From CAZVWV01 sp964631745 (GTDB taxonomy: Bacteria > Bdellovibrionota_C > UBA2361 > JBGSMV01): a stretch of 26,294 nt of DNA. A model generated the notes under the pieces. That model was not told the origin of the DNA, did no database searches, and worked only from the letters and a program-made list of their open reading frames with translations. A program made the translations under genes and the position numbers. The stretch's first letter is position 1. Each line of letters starts with the position of its first letter. Of the stretch, positions 1 through 8,248 are shown piece by piece. The stretch covers positions 1-26,294 of the forward strand of contig CAZVWV010000039.1 of NCBI GenBank assembly GCA_964631745.1, given 5' to 3'.

Positions 1-84
1 TGGGACGTACAAGCCCCCGATATTTACCTGCCCGGCGGCGTACGCCAAGCGGTACCGGTAGCTCAAACACTAGTGCATAACTAA
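1..84 (+). CDS. Possible 3' end of a truncated gene
   Basis: Frame 1 is open from the first base to a TAA at 82-84 and would encode 27 residues (WDVQAPDIYLPGG..., ending TLVHN). The composition looks protein-like, with no low-complexity bias, but 27 codons open by chance is not rare. The stop codon falls inside the first bases of the inverted repeat that starts at 77. I do not recognise a family. If real, most of the gene lies to the left of the window. Confidence 0.3.
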   Translation, partial: WDVQAPDIYLPGGVRQAVPVAQTLVHN

Positions 85-275
85 AGTCTAAACGCGGCGT
101 GGGCCGGGGTGTATCTAGCGCTACGCTTTTGCGTGGAGTTCATTCCCCGTGGGCTGCGTTTAGCTCTTAACGCGCGCCAAAACTAACTTATTTGCCAGAA
201 CTTTTGCGAGAAATTCTTTGCGGCGGGGGCTGCGCTGGGGAAATGGCTTGGGGTTGCGCATTGTCTCTGAGAAAA
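77..275. repeat. Left copy of ~199-bp inverted repeat shared with 26096-26294
   Basis: Read forwards from 77, this segment matches the reverse complement of the window's last bases. I aligned it base by base without gaps and counted 17 mismatches in 199 positions, about 91% identity. Homology stops at 275: position 276 onward (A-rich, then TAGGGAAATAAA) does not resemble the right copy. The part matching the coding 3' end of the right-hand gene (167-275) has 7 mismatches in 109, and the part beyond its stop (77-166) has 10 in 90. Confidence 0.9.
167..275 (-). pseudogene. Detached 3' fragment of the 25797-26204 gene family
   Basis: On the minus strand this stretch reads in the same frame as the last ~36 codons of the gene at 25797-26204. 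It gives LRDNAQPQAISPAQPPPQ and then RISRKSSGK, followed by a premature TAA at 188-190 where the intact copy has CGA. The frame stays open upstream past 275 but the sequence no longer resembles the intact gene, so only the tail is present here. It is either the relic of a second gene copy or the tail of a divergent paralogue. Confidence 0.5.
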
Positions 276-327
276 AAATAGGGAAATAAATTTCCGCGGG
301 GCATTCTATTGTGGTGCAATCGATGTT

Positions 328-3261
328 ATGTTGCTTTGGTTCTTCAAGGGGCGCTTTATCAACGTTTTATCAACATTGCTTGCTAACGAACGTCCTCGCG
401 ATCAGGAGCTTTCTAAGGTTCTGCGATATTGGCGCGACATGGAACTATTCATGCCGTTTAAGCTTGATGATGTTTTTGACAGGAACCCCACTACCTTCGA
501 ATTAAAATTGAACAAGCCACAACCTTTGCCTTGGGAGAAACCTGCGGCTTTTAATCTTGATCCGGAGCGCAGTTACGCTTTTGATATTTTTCTTTTGCCG
601 TTCTTGATGTCAGAAATTCCTCGCATACTTTCAGCGCGTATCCCTGGAATCCAAAACTCAGAGGCTCCCGATCCACGTGAGCTAGAGGGTCTCAGTTGTT
701 ATTTGCGGATCTCGTTTTCTGACCTTGGCGAAGTGCTTTCGAATGATGTTAGCGTCTCTACGCTGCCTTGGGCGCTCTCAAAATATCAATCCGCCGAACC
801 CCTTTCCATTGCGGAGTTTGATGCCTTCGCTGCAACCCTGATTAATAAATTGGTTCCACCCGCTGAGACAGAGCTTGATGATGATGAAGATGGCGCTCCC
901 CTTAACGCCGTATTAGGTTATGAGACACTCGACGCTTTTTGCAAAGCGACCGTTCTTGGAAGCAAGATCAATTTTTTCCCAAACGATCTCCTCGGTGTAA
1001 TCGTGGCTCACCGACTTGGGAAGAAAAAGAAGCTAGAGGTCGCGTCGAATGACGAGGATCTCAAAAATCCAAAAAAACAGAAGCCAGATTCAAGGTCCAA
1101 TGCCGATCTTAGCCAGCTCTTACGAAAGCGGCGTAAGATTGATATCTTGAATAGTTTCTACATTCGCGATCTGGAACGGGTACATGCCTACATCACGCAG
1201 GGCGGCAGCACTAATGCTCTCTCTGCTCTCTCGGAGTATTTGACAGCTCCCCCTTCCTCTCTCGATAAAATAGATGTGCTGGCTGACGGGTTCAAACCTA
1301 TCGTGACTAAAATCTTGCGTGCGGATCGGGTCACGCCCGGACGTTGGCCGGCCAACTCCGAATTTTTTCTCGGCACCGGTCAGGAATTAGCACTGCAGCT
1401 TTATCGTTCGAGCCCCCAGCGCCTGCATGCGGTCAACGGTCCGCCCGGAACCGGCAAAACCACTTTAGTGCGCGATCTTTTGGCCAACGCCGTGGTTGAG
1501 CGTGCATCTATTCTGGCAAAATGTAAGAAGCCCGCCGATGCTCTTGCTGTTGCCTTCACGGAAGGATTCTCAGGCCGGACTGATTTTCAGTATAGGCCTG
1601 TAATTCCGGCACTGCGTGGACTTGAAATAATTGTCGCCTCCAATAATAACGCTGCCGTAGAAAACATCTCATTGGAACTTCCATTCAGGCACTCATTAAC
1701 CGAAGAGCACCAGACTTTATCGTATTTGCAACCAACCGCCAACCTATATCAACTGCTGCGTGACGAACGAGAAGACTCGCAACCCCGCGACGCGCATAAT
1801 AGCCCGTGGGGCATGCCAACCGTTCCGCTAGGAAATGCCGCTAACCGAAAGCTCTTTAGACGCGCGGCCTTTCTTTATCCTTCGCAGGAATCAGAGCAAG
1901 AGCGTAAGGCCCGTCGTGATAATGGTACACACCTCACCCTCTTTGAATGGCGAAATAAATCCTTGCCCGGTGCCATAAGTTTTTCTGAAGCCAAGCGGCG
2001 CTTTCTAGAGGTGGAGAAACATTTCCTGCAGTGGCGTGCGACTCACTGTGAAAAAGCCCCGGACCTGCGAAGCGTGCTTGACCAACTTTCTTTACGCTCC
2101 GCTGAATGGCAATTACGGGCTCCTTTTCATTCGAGCGCTAGCAATAAGATCCGGAGCGATCTTTTTGTAGCCGCACTTACCTTGCAAGAGGCATGGTTAC
2201 GAGAAGTGCCAAACTTCCAATCAGAGCTAAAGGCGCTCTCCTGCTTTATCGCAAATCCAAGCGCAATCGAGCGTGAGCATGCCCAAGCCCTGTTTGAACT
2301 TCTATTCATGGTCATCCCAGTAATTTCGACGACTCTCGCTTCGGTCGAGAGAATGTTTTCAGCGCTAGGGCCTGCGAGTATCGGTAACGTCGTAATAGAC
2401 GAAGCCGGGCAAGCCACTCCACAGGCTGCATGCGGAATTCTGATGCGCGCCAAACGAGCACTCGTGATCGGCGACCAGCGTCAACTTGAACCGATTGTAA
2501 ACACCCCAGACGCCTTGGAGCGTCAGCTTGCCAATGCGTTAGCGCCCGAAACCCGCGTACGCTTTTCGCCACTCTCCTCTTCCGCTCAAACTTTGGCCGA
2601 CCAGAGCTCCCACTTCGGGACCTGGTTGGCTGACTCCGGACAGGAGAAACTCTGGGTGGGCACCCCCTTGTGTGTTCACCGTCGCTGCGCCGAGCCCATG
2701 TTTAGCCTCGCAAATAAGATAGCTTACGACGGCATCATGATTCAGGCCGCCGCACGTCAGGTCAACCATGAAATTCTTGGACCCTCAGCCTGGTTTCAGG
2801 TCGAAGGAGCAGCAGCTCAAAAGCAATGGGTGCCGCAACAGGGCCAAGTTGTTCTATCTATGCTGTACCGTTTGTTAGCCAACGGCCACAATTTGAACGA
2901 TCTTTTTATCATCTCTCCTTTTCGCGAGGTCCGAACCCAACTTAAGAATTTTTTAGCGGCAGAACTCAAACGTGCCAAGTACCCTCAGGAAACAATTCGT
3001 CAAATTAAACAACACACCGGCACAGTGCATTCTTTTCAAGGAAAAGAGGCGCGCATAGTCCTATTTGTACTAGGATGTGATTTCCGCACTGCGCGTGGAG
3101 CTGATTGGGCTGGCGAAAAACCCAACTTGGTTAATGTCGCCATTACCAGGGCGCGTGATTTTTTGTATGTGATCGGCGACGTCAATCTTTGGCACAACCG
3201 CGGCTTTTTCTCTGATCTGGAGAAGGCCTTACCTAAACGCACATGGGAGAAGGCGGCCTAG
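328..3261 (+). CDS. Superfamily 1 (Upf1/Dna2-like) DNA/RNA helicase, orphan
   Basis: This is a 977-residue P-loop helicase acting on nucleic acid in the cytoplasm. All core SF1 motifs are visible in order: Walker A GPPGTGKTT near residue 371, motif Ia SNNNAAVEN near 436, motif II VIDEAGQATPQAA near 689, motif III GDQRQLEPI near 713, motif V VHSFQGKEA near 900, and motif VI NVAITRARDFLYVIGD near 935. About 300 residues separate motifs I and II, so there is a large insertion. The first ~370 residues are an unassigned N-terminal region with an acidic patch and a lysine-rich stretch near 230. The ATG at 328 has no clear Shine-Dalgarno, and a start further in is possible. Whether it works on RNA or DNA cannot be told. 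It stands alone, convergent with the next gene, and no nuclease or defence partner is adjacent. Confidence 0.93.
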   Translation: MLLWFFKGRFINVLSTLLANERPRDQELSKVLRYWRDMELFMPFKLDDVFDRNPTTFELKLNKPQPLPWEKPAAFNLDPERSYAFDIFLLPFLMSEIPRILSARIPGIQNSEAPDPRELEGLSCYLRISFSDLGEVLSNDVSVSTLPWALSKYQSAEPLSIAEFDAFAATLINKLVPPAETELDDDEDGAPLNAVLGYETLDAFCKATVLGSKINFFPNDLLGVIVAHRLGKKKKLEVASNDEDLKNPKKQKPDSRSNADLSQLLRKRRKIDILNSFYIRDLERVHAYITQGGSTNALSALSEYLTAPPSSLDKIDVLADGFKPIVTKILRADRVTPGRWPANSEFFLGTGQELALQLYRSSPQRLHAVNGPPGTGKTTLVRDLLANAVVERASILAKCKKPADALAVAFTEGFSGRTDFQYRPVIPALRGLEIIVASNNNAAVENISLELPFRHSLTEEHQTLSYLQPTANLYQLLRDEREDSQPRDAHNSPWGMPTVPLGNAANRKLFRRAAFLYPSQESEQERKARRDNGTHLTLFEWRNKSLPGAISFSEAKRRFLEVEKHFLQWRATHCEKAPDLRSVLDQLSLRSAEWQLRAPFHSSASNKIRSDLFVAALTLQEAWLREVPNFQSELKALSCFIANPSAIEREHAQALFELLFMVIPVISTTLASVERMFSALGPASIGNVVIDEAGQATPQAACGILMRAKRALVIGDQRQLEPIVNTPDALERQLANALAPETRVRFSPLSSSAQTLADQSSHFGTWLADSGQEKLWVGTPLCVHRRCAEPMFSLANKIAYDGIMIQAAARQVNHEILGPSAWFQVEGAAAQKQWVPQQGQVVLSMLYRLLANGHNLNDLFIISPFREVRTQLKNFLAAELKRAKYPQETIRQIKQHTGTVHSFQGKEARIVLFVLGCDFRTARGADWAGEKPNLVNVAITRARDFLYVIGDVNLWHNRGFFSDLEKALPKRTWEKAA

Positions 3262-3281
3262 ATTCGTTGCAAGTTCGTATG

Positions 3282-4121
3282 TTAGCCACCCAAATTCATC
3301 GTCCACCATTCAAGTCCGTTCCGATCACGAACACATGCAACGCCGATCGTGGTAGCCCGATCGCTAAGGATATTCAAACGATGCATCTCACTGGTCATCC
3401 ACATCTCCACCACAACAACTGGGTCGTTGATTGCATTCGCGATATTCTGCGCTGCAAAACTGCCGTCAAAGCCGAGACCCATAATTTCATCAATCCAGCC
3501 CTCGTGCGATAGTACGCCACTTAGCCCCATACGAATGGAATGCATACGTGCGGCTTTATGTAGTAAGGCGCTAAAACTCACCAGGCCCAAGCCATTCTGC
3601 TGGCGATGATAATTAGTTCGCTCGATCATCTCTACTTCAACACCGTTCCGGCATTCAGCAAATTGCTGTGGCAAGTTTGGTCCTGAGTAATCATGATTGG
3701 GCGTGGGCGGAGGTGTTGGCGGTATAAACTCCTGCGTTAAATCAGATTCATTGATGGTCACCCATACCGTATTTGAAAAAACTTTCTTAGCGATCTTGCG
3801 CGTGCTTCGGTAAGTTACACGCGCGCGGTAACTACACCTAACATCCAAGGGCGGCGAATCGTAAAAGAGCTCCAGCCTTCTCGGATTTACGCGCGCGCCC
3901 AAAGGCTGATAACGCGAGCCATCACAGGCGGCTTCGAAAACCAACTTCCTGGTCACTGGCTTTGAGCCGGAAATTATTCTTGGGCTGCTGACAACAAAGC
4001 TAACGTAGTAATCCGAGATCTGATTAATCACGAGCTTGGGTCTGGCAACAGCAAAGCTCTCAGCACTGCCTGCCAAAAGCGGAATAAAAATAGAAAAAAC
4101 CTTAAGAAATGTAATTCGCAT
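3282..4121 (-). CDS. Secreted CAP-domain (SCP/YkwD-like) protein
   Basis: The C-terminal ~110 residues form a CAP domain: an ERTNYHRQQNGLGLV helix start, LLHKAARMHSIRM, the SHEGW histidine-glutamate pair, QNIA, and WMTSEMHRLNIL followed by IGVACV. These match the SCP/PR-1 signatures of bacterial YkwD-type proteins, whose function is mostly unknown. I chose the ATG at 4121 because MRITFLKVFSIFIPLLAGSA then reads as a signal peptide and the gene clears the upstream stop at 4177. The longer frame to 4253 would overlap that gene. Between signal and CAP lies ~130 residues with beta-rich character and a proline-rich linker (PPTPPPTPN). The product is 279 residues, probably periplasmic or extracellular. 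It ends 20 bp from the helicase stop, tail to tail. Confidence 0.85.
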   Translation of the reverse strand: MRITFLKVFSIFIPLLAGSAESFAVARPKLVINQISDYYVSFVVSSPRIISGSKPVTRKLVFEAACDGSRYQPLGARVNPRRLELFYDSPPLDVRCSYRARVTYRSTRKIAKKVFSNTVWVTINESDLTQEFIPPTPPPTPNHDYSGPNLPQQFAECRNGVEVEMIERTNYHRQQNGLGLVSFSALLHKAARMHSIRMGLSGVLSHEGWIDEIMGLGFDGSFAAQNIANAINDPVVVVEMWMTSEMHRLNILSDRATTIGVACVRDRNGLEWWTMNLGG

Positions 4122-4176
4122 CACTAATTGCGTATTATCAGGGGTGGCGGGGCGCCGTGCAATCTGGAAATATCCC

Positions 4177-5622
4177 TTACAAACAAACTTTCCCAGCCCC
4201 GCGGCGTACAAACACGGAATGGCCTCGCTTATTATCCCCGCTATGAAAGACACGACACCACATACCTGACACTTCCAAAATGGAGCATAAGGGGCTCTCG
4301 CTAGGCCATAAAATCGTGTTGGGTTTTACCATATCAAGATACTCTTGCCAGTTGGCTTTACCTCTTAAGGCCGCATCGGCCTTATCAAAAACTTCCTGAG
4401 GGGTCACATTAGTTCTACCATCTATGGGAACAAGATCGGACACGGCGCCCTTCCGGTCGCTCAATCGGTAAATCATGTATCCGCCATGTTCGAAATCGTT
4501 CAGCCAGGGTTTTGGCAGATTTTGGCTGAACATAAAATCTACGGCTGCCTGCGGAACGATCTCCTGACTTAGCGGCCTTGCCCAAACGCGACTTATACTG
4601 ACGGCTAACAAACAAAGGAATAAGAAGGCCAACCCCTGCTCGGGAATTCTTTCGAATTGATGCTTCAGTCGTCGCACCCCTTCCCCTAAACCTTGAACCT
4701 CGAAGGCCCCCTCTCTAAAATACAAAGCGATCAATGCACATATGATAATTGAAGCGAATGGCAGAAATTTGACAACCGTCACTCCGGCCAACAGAAAAAC
4801 AATCGCGCCCAAGAGCCGCATCGTTCCCAATGCACGCGGCATGTAATGTGCGAAATAAAGCAAGATTGCGCCAAAGAATATTACGAACCCGGTCGAATGC
4901 TGCGTAATATTGGCCGGATGAAACTCGACGATTGTTTTATGGGAGAAAGGATGCGAACTCGTACCGAGGAAAACTAGCCACTCGGCTCCTAAATAGGGCG
5001 TTAATAAGGTCGCAATAAAACCTAGCGCTAACACCTTTACTGTTAAAAAAACATCAACTTCGATTAACCAACAGAAAATCAGAAAGAGTCCGAGCGCGCC
5101 TGAGATATGAGTGTTGGCCCAAATAAACATGCACAAGAAAATCCCGAAGAGGGATTTCGCCGTTAACCCCTTGGAGCGAATCTCCTCGCAAAAGTAGATT
5201 AGCCAAACGAATACTACCCAGATAAGGCTTTGCGGACGCAATGTAAAATGATTAAAAACCGATAGGGTTGTAAGCGCGCCAAAGGCCCCGCCAATAAAAA
5301 GATCTTTCGATAAGCGGTACAGTACCCAGAAAAATGAGAGCCCGATCAGCGCCGCAAGCCCTAGTTTAAGTGAAAGTAGTCCCAATATCCCAAAGTGACT
5401 CTCGACTAACGCATAAACAACCTCGTTACTCCAAGAATACGCCACCCAAGGCTTTCCTGCGCCGAATAAGTTCCAATGGTCAACCACGGGTACGGCTTTT
5501 TGAGCCCAAATCCAGCGTCCAACCGTGATATGCCACCACAGATCCGGGTCCATGATAGGTCCGGTTATGTAAGCGCCTATGGCAATTGATACGCAGAACC
5601 AAAGTATGATCGGCATTCGCAA
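4177..5622 (-). CDS. Polytopic inner-membrane protein with DLWWH motif, possibly GT-C-like
   Basis: This is a 481-residue protein with roughly ten hydrophobic segments between residues ~5 and ~345 and a soluble C-terminal tail of ~120 residues. Just after the first membrane helix is PDLWWHITVGRWIW and then DHWNLFG. An acidic-aromatic motif in the first external loop is typical of uncharacterised membrane proteins resembling GT-C glycosyltransferases, so a lipid-linked sugar transfer role is conceivable but unproven. A GAGG sits 6 nt before the TTG at 5622, which favours that start. The ATG at 5616 is the alternative, with 12-nt spacing. It lies 55 bp upstream of the CAP gene on the same strand, so the two may be co-transcribed. 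Its own upstream region is the repeat-filled 5623-6231. Confidence 0.8.
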   Translation of the reverse strand: MRMPIILWFCVSIAIGAYITGPIMDPDLWWHITVGRWIWAQKAVPVVDHWNLFGAGKPWVAYSWSNEVVYALVESHFGILGLLSLKLGLAALIGLSFFWVLYRLSKDLFIGGAFGALTTLSVFNHFTLRPQSLIWVVFVWLIYFCEEIRSKGLTAKSLFGIFLCMFIWANTHISGALGLFLIFCWLIEVDVFLTVKVLALGFIATLLTPYLGAEWLVFLGTSSHPFSHKTIVEFHPANITQHSTGFVIFFGAILLYFAHYMPRALGTMRLLGAIVFLLAGVTVVKFLPFASIIICALIALYFREGAFEVQGLGEGVRRLKHQFERIPEQGLAFLFLCLLAVSISRVWARPLSQEIVPQAAVDFMFSQNLPKPWLNDFEHGGYMIYRLSDRKGAVSDLVPIDGRTNVTPQEVFDKADAALRGKANWQEYLDMVKPNTILWPSESPLCSILEVSGMWCRVFHSGDNKRGHSVFVRRGAGKVCL

Positions 5623-5657
5623 AAAATCCTCAATAGCTCACCAGAGCAATCGTGCAA

Positions 5658-5722
5658 TTATAGTAGGTTGCATAACTTACCTTACAAATTGAAGCGACTC
5701 AAAGTTATGCAACCTACTATAA
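5658..5722. repeat. Perfect 20-bp inverted repeat with 25-nt loop
   Basis: Arm 5658-5677 (TTATAGTAGGTTGCATAACT) is exactly complementary to 5703-5722, with 25 nt between. No T-run follows on either strand, so it is not a typical intrinsic terminator. On the minus strand it lies 36 bp upstream of the membrane-protein gene. It could be a short palindromic mobile element, an RNA hairpin, or a relic. Confidence 0.9.
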
Positions 5723-5750
5723 CGCCGACCGGAGAGAGGCAAAACAACAA

Positions 5751-5802
5751 ATAGTGCGCCGCATATCCGTCGAATCGTAAGGTAACTTTTGCGGCGCACT
5801 AT
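5751..5802. repeat. Perfect 13-bp inverted repeat with 26-nt loop
   Basis: Arm 5751-5763 (ATAGTGCGCCGCA) pairs exactly with 5790-5802. The loop carries GTAAGGTAA (5777-5785), the exact complement of TTACCTTAC (5677-5685), which overlaps the arm/loop junction of the neighbouring hairpin. The two structures have almost the same loop length (25 and 26 nt). Confidence 0.88.
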
Positions 5803-5856
5803 AGGAGTATCGAGCAGGCCGGGCAATAATCGCAAGCGACAAAGCGCCGCAAACTA

Positions 5857-6254
5857 TTGAACCTAGAAAGAGCATTTGAATCTACTACGGTGGCGAATAT
5901 GGCTGAATCTCTTGAAGTTTTCTAGGAATTGGTACTCACCCTAGCGGTGCTAGGGTTCCGTGCATGCGTGTCCGGTATAAAGGTGGAGGTGATGCTGTAA
6001 TTTCTTGATTTCAAAAGGGAAAACAGGAATTTGTAGTTTTCGCGATTTGAATTTAACCACGGAGAACACGGAGGTCACGGAGAGAGAAATCCTCAATGTT
6101 TTCTCCGTGTTCTCCGTGACCTCCGTGGTTAAAGACCCAAATTACAATGTCTTACCGGACAGCAGTGGGTTCCGTGCCAATTCCGTCGAAAACTTCAAGA
6201 TCTCCAGCCATCTCCGCCACCTCGCTACGATTCAACTGCTCTTTCTAGGTTGAA
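5857..6254. repeat. Composite inverted-repeat element downstream of purC
   Basis: Arm 5857-5935 aligns with the reverse complement of 6174-6254 at about 80% identity with a few single-base gaps. Shared blocks include AACCTAGAAAGAGCA, ATGGCTG, a perfect 13-bp block (5910-5922 against 6188-6200, CTTGAAGTTTTC) and GGAATTGG. The right arm runs into purC and includes its last codons and stop. Inside are an 8-bp hairpin at 5938-5956 (ACCCTAGC, loop GGT) and the CACGGAG repeat at 6052-6133. No open frame looks genuine: the 82-codon frame at 6005-6253 is a translation of the repeat. Confidence 0.8.
6052..6133. repeat. CACGGAG-type imperfect palindrome
   Basis: Arms 6052-6084 and 6101-6133 match at 28 of 33 positions as an inverted repeat around a 16-nt loop. 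Each arm starts TTTAACCACGGAG and continues in 9-bp units ending CACGGAG. The two arms differ by exchange of the dinucleotides AA and GT between units. I recall similar ACCACGGAG...CACGGAG sequences in many environmental bacterial genomes, where they give rise to spurious predicted proteins. Confidence 0.85.
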
Positions 6255-7227
6255 GCAAGGTATGGTTTCTTAAGCATCGCTCTATGGCCTCAGCCACATT
6301 ACCCACCTCAACAGAGAGCGGATGCCCAATAATAAGCTCAGCCGAGTCAAGGTAATGCTTTGCTAAGCTGACTCTATAATCATCACTGAAGCTGGGAATC
6401 GGTCCATCTCCTTTAAATCCCTGGCCGATCAACCACTGCCGAATGGGCTCCTTATCTAGCATTACCGGCATTTCACCACGCTCCATCCGGCTTGGATATG
6501 AATCAGCTCTCCAATACCGCGAAGAATCTAAAGTATGAATTTCATCAGCCAGAATTAATTTCCCCTGATGCAGGCCGAACTCATATTTAGTGTCGACCAG
6601 TATTAATCCACGCTTGGCGCTCTCGCGCGCCCCGATCTCAAAGAGGGCTAGGGCTCTTTCTCGCACCTCGTCCCATAGTTTTCCTGGCACTAGACCGCGC
6701 TTCACAACCTCTGCCTCTGAAATCGGCTCATCATGAGTCCCTTTAGGGGCCTTAATGGAAGGAGTGATCGTTACCGCTGGCAGCGCCTGACATTGCTTCA
6801 TCCCACTAGGCAACTTCACGCCACTAACCTCACCTGTAGCCTCATATTCGCGCCAGCCGCCACCTGCGATGTAAGCTCTCAGCACCACTTCCACCGGAAG
6901 AATTTCGCAATTTTTTACGATCATGACATTGGGGTGCGGCGTATCCACAATATGATTCGTAATTACATCTGACGTCAGCGAAAACCAGTAATTGGCGATG
7001 GCGTTTAAGACTTGACCTTTGAAAGGCACGCTTGTAACCACCCGATCAAAACAACTTAGACGATCGCTTGTTACCAAGACGCGCAATCCGTCATGAGCAT
7101 AACAATCCCTGACTTTCCCGATATAGGCAGGGCCAAGAAACGGAAAGTTGCTCTGGTCTAATGTATATTTAAGCTGCGCTCTTATTTGCTCGGCTACTTG
7201 CTCGACTACTTGCTTGTCCATGCCCAT
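6232..7227 (-). CDS. purC: SAICAR synthase (purine biosynthesis)
   Basis: Phosphoribosylaminoimidazole-succinocarboxamide synthase joins aspartate to CAIR with ATP in the cytoplasmic de novo purine pathway. Diagnostic segments are YIGKVRDCY near residue 36, TSDRLSCFDRVV, FKGQVLN, the signature LVDTKYEFG and DEIHTLDSSRYW. At 331 residues it is the long, ADE1-like form rather than the ~240-residue enterobacterial form. The usual RGY[IL][AT]GS loop reads RAYIAGGG here, a mild oddity. The ATG at 7227 has AAGGGG ~9 nt upstream, and the ATG at 7221 is the alternative. No ATG, GTG or TTG lies between those and the conserved core, so the 59-bp overlap with the upstream gene is genuine. Its stop lies inside the arm of a repeat element. 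Confidence 0.96.
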   Translation of the reverse strand: MGMDKQVVEQVAEQIRAQLKYTLDQSNFPFLGPAYIGKVRDCYAHDGLRVLVTSDRLSCFDRVVTSVPFKGQVLNAIANYWFSLTSDVITNHIVDTPHPNVMIVKNCEILPVEVVLRAYIAGGGWREYEATGEVSGVKLPSGMKQCQALPAVTITPSIKAPKGTHDEPISEAEVVKRGLVPGKLWDEVRERALALFEIGARESAKRGLILVDTKYEFGLHQGKLILADEIHTLDSSRYWRADSYPSRMERGEMPVMLDKEPIRQWLIGQGFKGDGPIPSFSDDYRVSLAKHYLDSAELIIGHPLSVEVGNVAEAIERCLRNHTLLQPRKSS

Positions 7228-8248
7228 GATTCTTCGCCCCTTTTCTACGGTTCTTTGTGCCTAAAAGCTTCAATGCCTTTTTGTGCTTTAAAAATCCCAA
7301 ATTCTGAATAGCTGCATCCGCCCCCCACAGGGGAACTCCGTTTGGATTATAAGCGCTCCGCATTCTAAAAGCAGCAGCAAAATACTTTAAGGCGTGCTGT
7401 TTCTCCCTTGTTTTCCCAGAGACTATCGAAGAAATATAGCTTGCCACGCCGAAATTATTCAGCAAGGCCGCCAAAACTGCCGTATTTTCTTTGGGCCTGA
7501 TATACCGGAGAGCTTTCTGATAGGTGTTAATGGCGCACTTCAGCTCGCCTAGCTCGATAGCTCCACCGTTTATGCTCTGCATGAGATAGTAGTTGCCAAG
7601 CATGAAGCCCGCTGCCGATTTATGCGAGAAGCTTCGCCAGCGAGCGTTATAAAAGGCGGCATCACGATATAGCGTTTCTGGATTGCTCTCGCTGTAGCCT
7701 CCGAAGACTCTGGCGAGATAACGCACTGAGTCTAACTCTGGTTCCAATGAAAAGTTTATGAGGGGCGGTGCTGGAACAACTTTAAGTTCACGGATCTGAT
7801 CTATCGATATATGCGGATCTAAACCTGAGAGGCTGACTACTCCAAGATCTCGAAGTGCCAGATTGAGCTGCCCTTTTGCCAACCATAGAACCGCTGAGCC
7901 GTTGGGCGAACTCTGCAATAAGCGCGTAGCCGCCGAATATGAACTCACGGGCCAAGGACTTCTAATCGCCCATCTGCTTGTGTGCTTGCGGGGCAAGCGT
8001 TGAAGGGAGCGATTGAGGCTTTCCCGAAACAAGCGGCTCTTTATCTCTAATTGATCGGCCTCAAATGGCGAAACCAATAAGGCGCCTTTTCGGTGCACAA
8101 ACCAAGTGGTGTGCGAGATTGAAAATATTGCAAGAAACGCCAAACATGCCAAGCAAAGAAGAGCCCCCGGTACATTCTTCTTGAATACCCGTAAGCGAGC
8201 CGCAAAGACTAATACCAATACAATCGCTACCCACTGATAATTAAACAT
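7169..8248 (-). CDS. Unrecognised two-TM protein with helical-repeat C-terminus
   Basis: The 359-residue product has two N-terminal membrane helices (about residues 5-20 and 27-48). A basic region follows, then a mostly helical second half that looks TPR-like: MLGNYYLMQSINGG, INTYQKALRYI and LKYFAAAFRMRSAYNPN. I do not recognise the family. The ATG at 8248 is preferred over the longer frame from 8296 because GGGTGGGC lies just upstream and it overlaps the previous stop by only 8 bp, suggesting translational coupling. The C-terminus is a basic low-complexity tail (QASSRASSRANK) encoded by a 12-bp tandem duplication that also forms the start of purC. Confidence 0.75.
   Translation of the reverse strand: MFNYQWVAIVLVLVFAARLRVFKKNVPGALLCLACLAFLAIFSISHTTWFVHRKGALLVSPFEADQLEIKSRLFRESLNRSLQRLPRKHTSRWAIRSPWPVSSYSAATRLLQSSPNGSAVLWLAKGQLNLALRDLGVVSLSGLDPHISIDQIRELKVVPAPPLINFSLEPELDSVRYLARVFGGYSESNPETLYRDAAFYNARWRSFSHKSAAGFMLGNYYLMQSINGGAIELGELKCAINTYQKALRYIRPKENTAVLAALLNNFGVASYISSIVSGKTREKQHALKYFAAAFRMRSAYNPNGVPLWGADAAIQNLGFLKHKKALKLLGTKNRRKGAKNHGHGQASSRASSRANKSAA
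7189..7212 (-). repeat. 12-bp tandem duplication in the purC overlap
   Basis: Two adjacent 12-bp units (7189-7200 and 7201-7212) match at 11 of 12 positions. On the minus strand they read CAAGTAG[TC]CGAG. They encode QVVE-QVAE at the start of PurC and ASSR-ASSR in the upstream protein's tail. Confidence 0.85.

Noticed and set aside
3243..3609. Plus-strand frames opposite the CAP gene
   Set aside because: They are shadows of the minus-strand gene, which has a signal peptide and a recognisable domain.
6005..6253. 82-codon plus-strand frame (TTENTEVTEREI, SVFSVTSVV)
   Set aside because: It is a translation of the CACGGAG palindrome and of the purC antisense; such peptides are a known kind of false prediction from this repeat.
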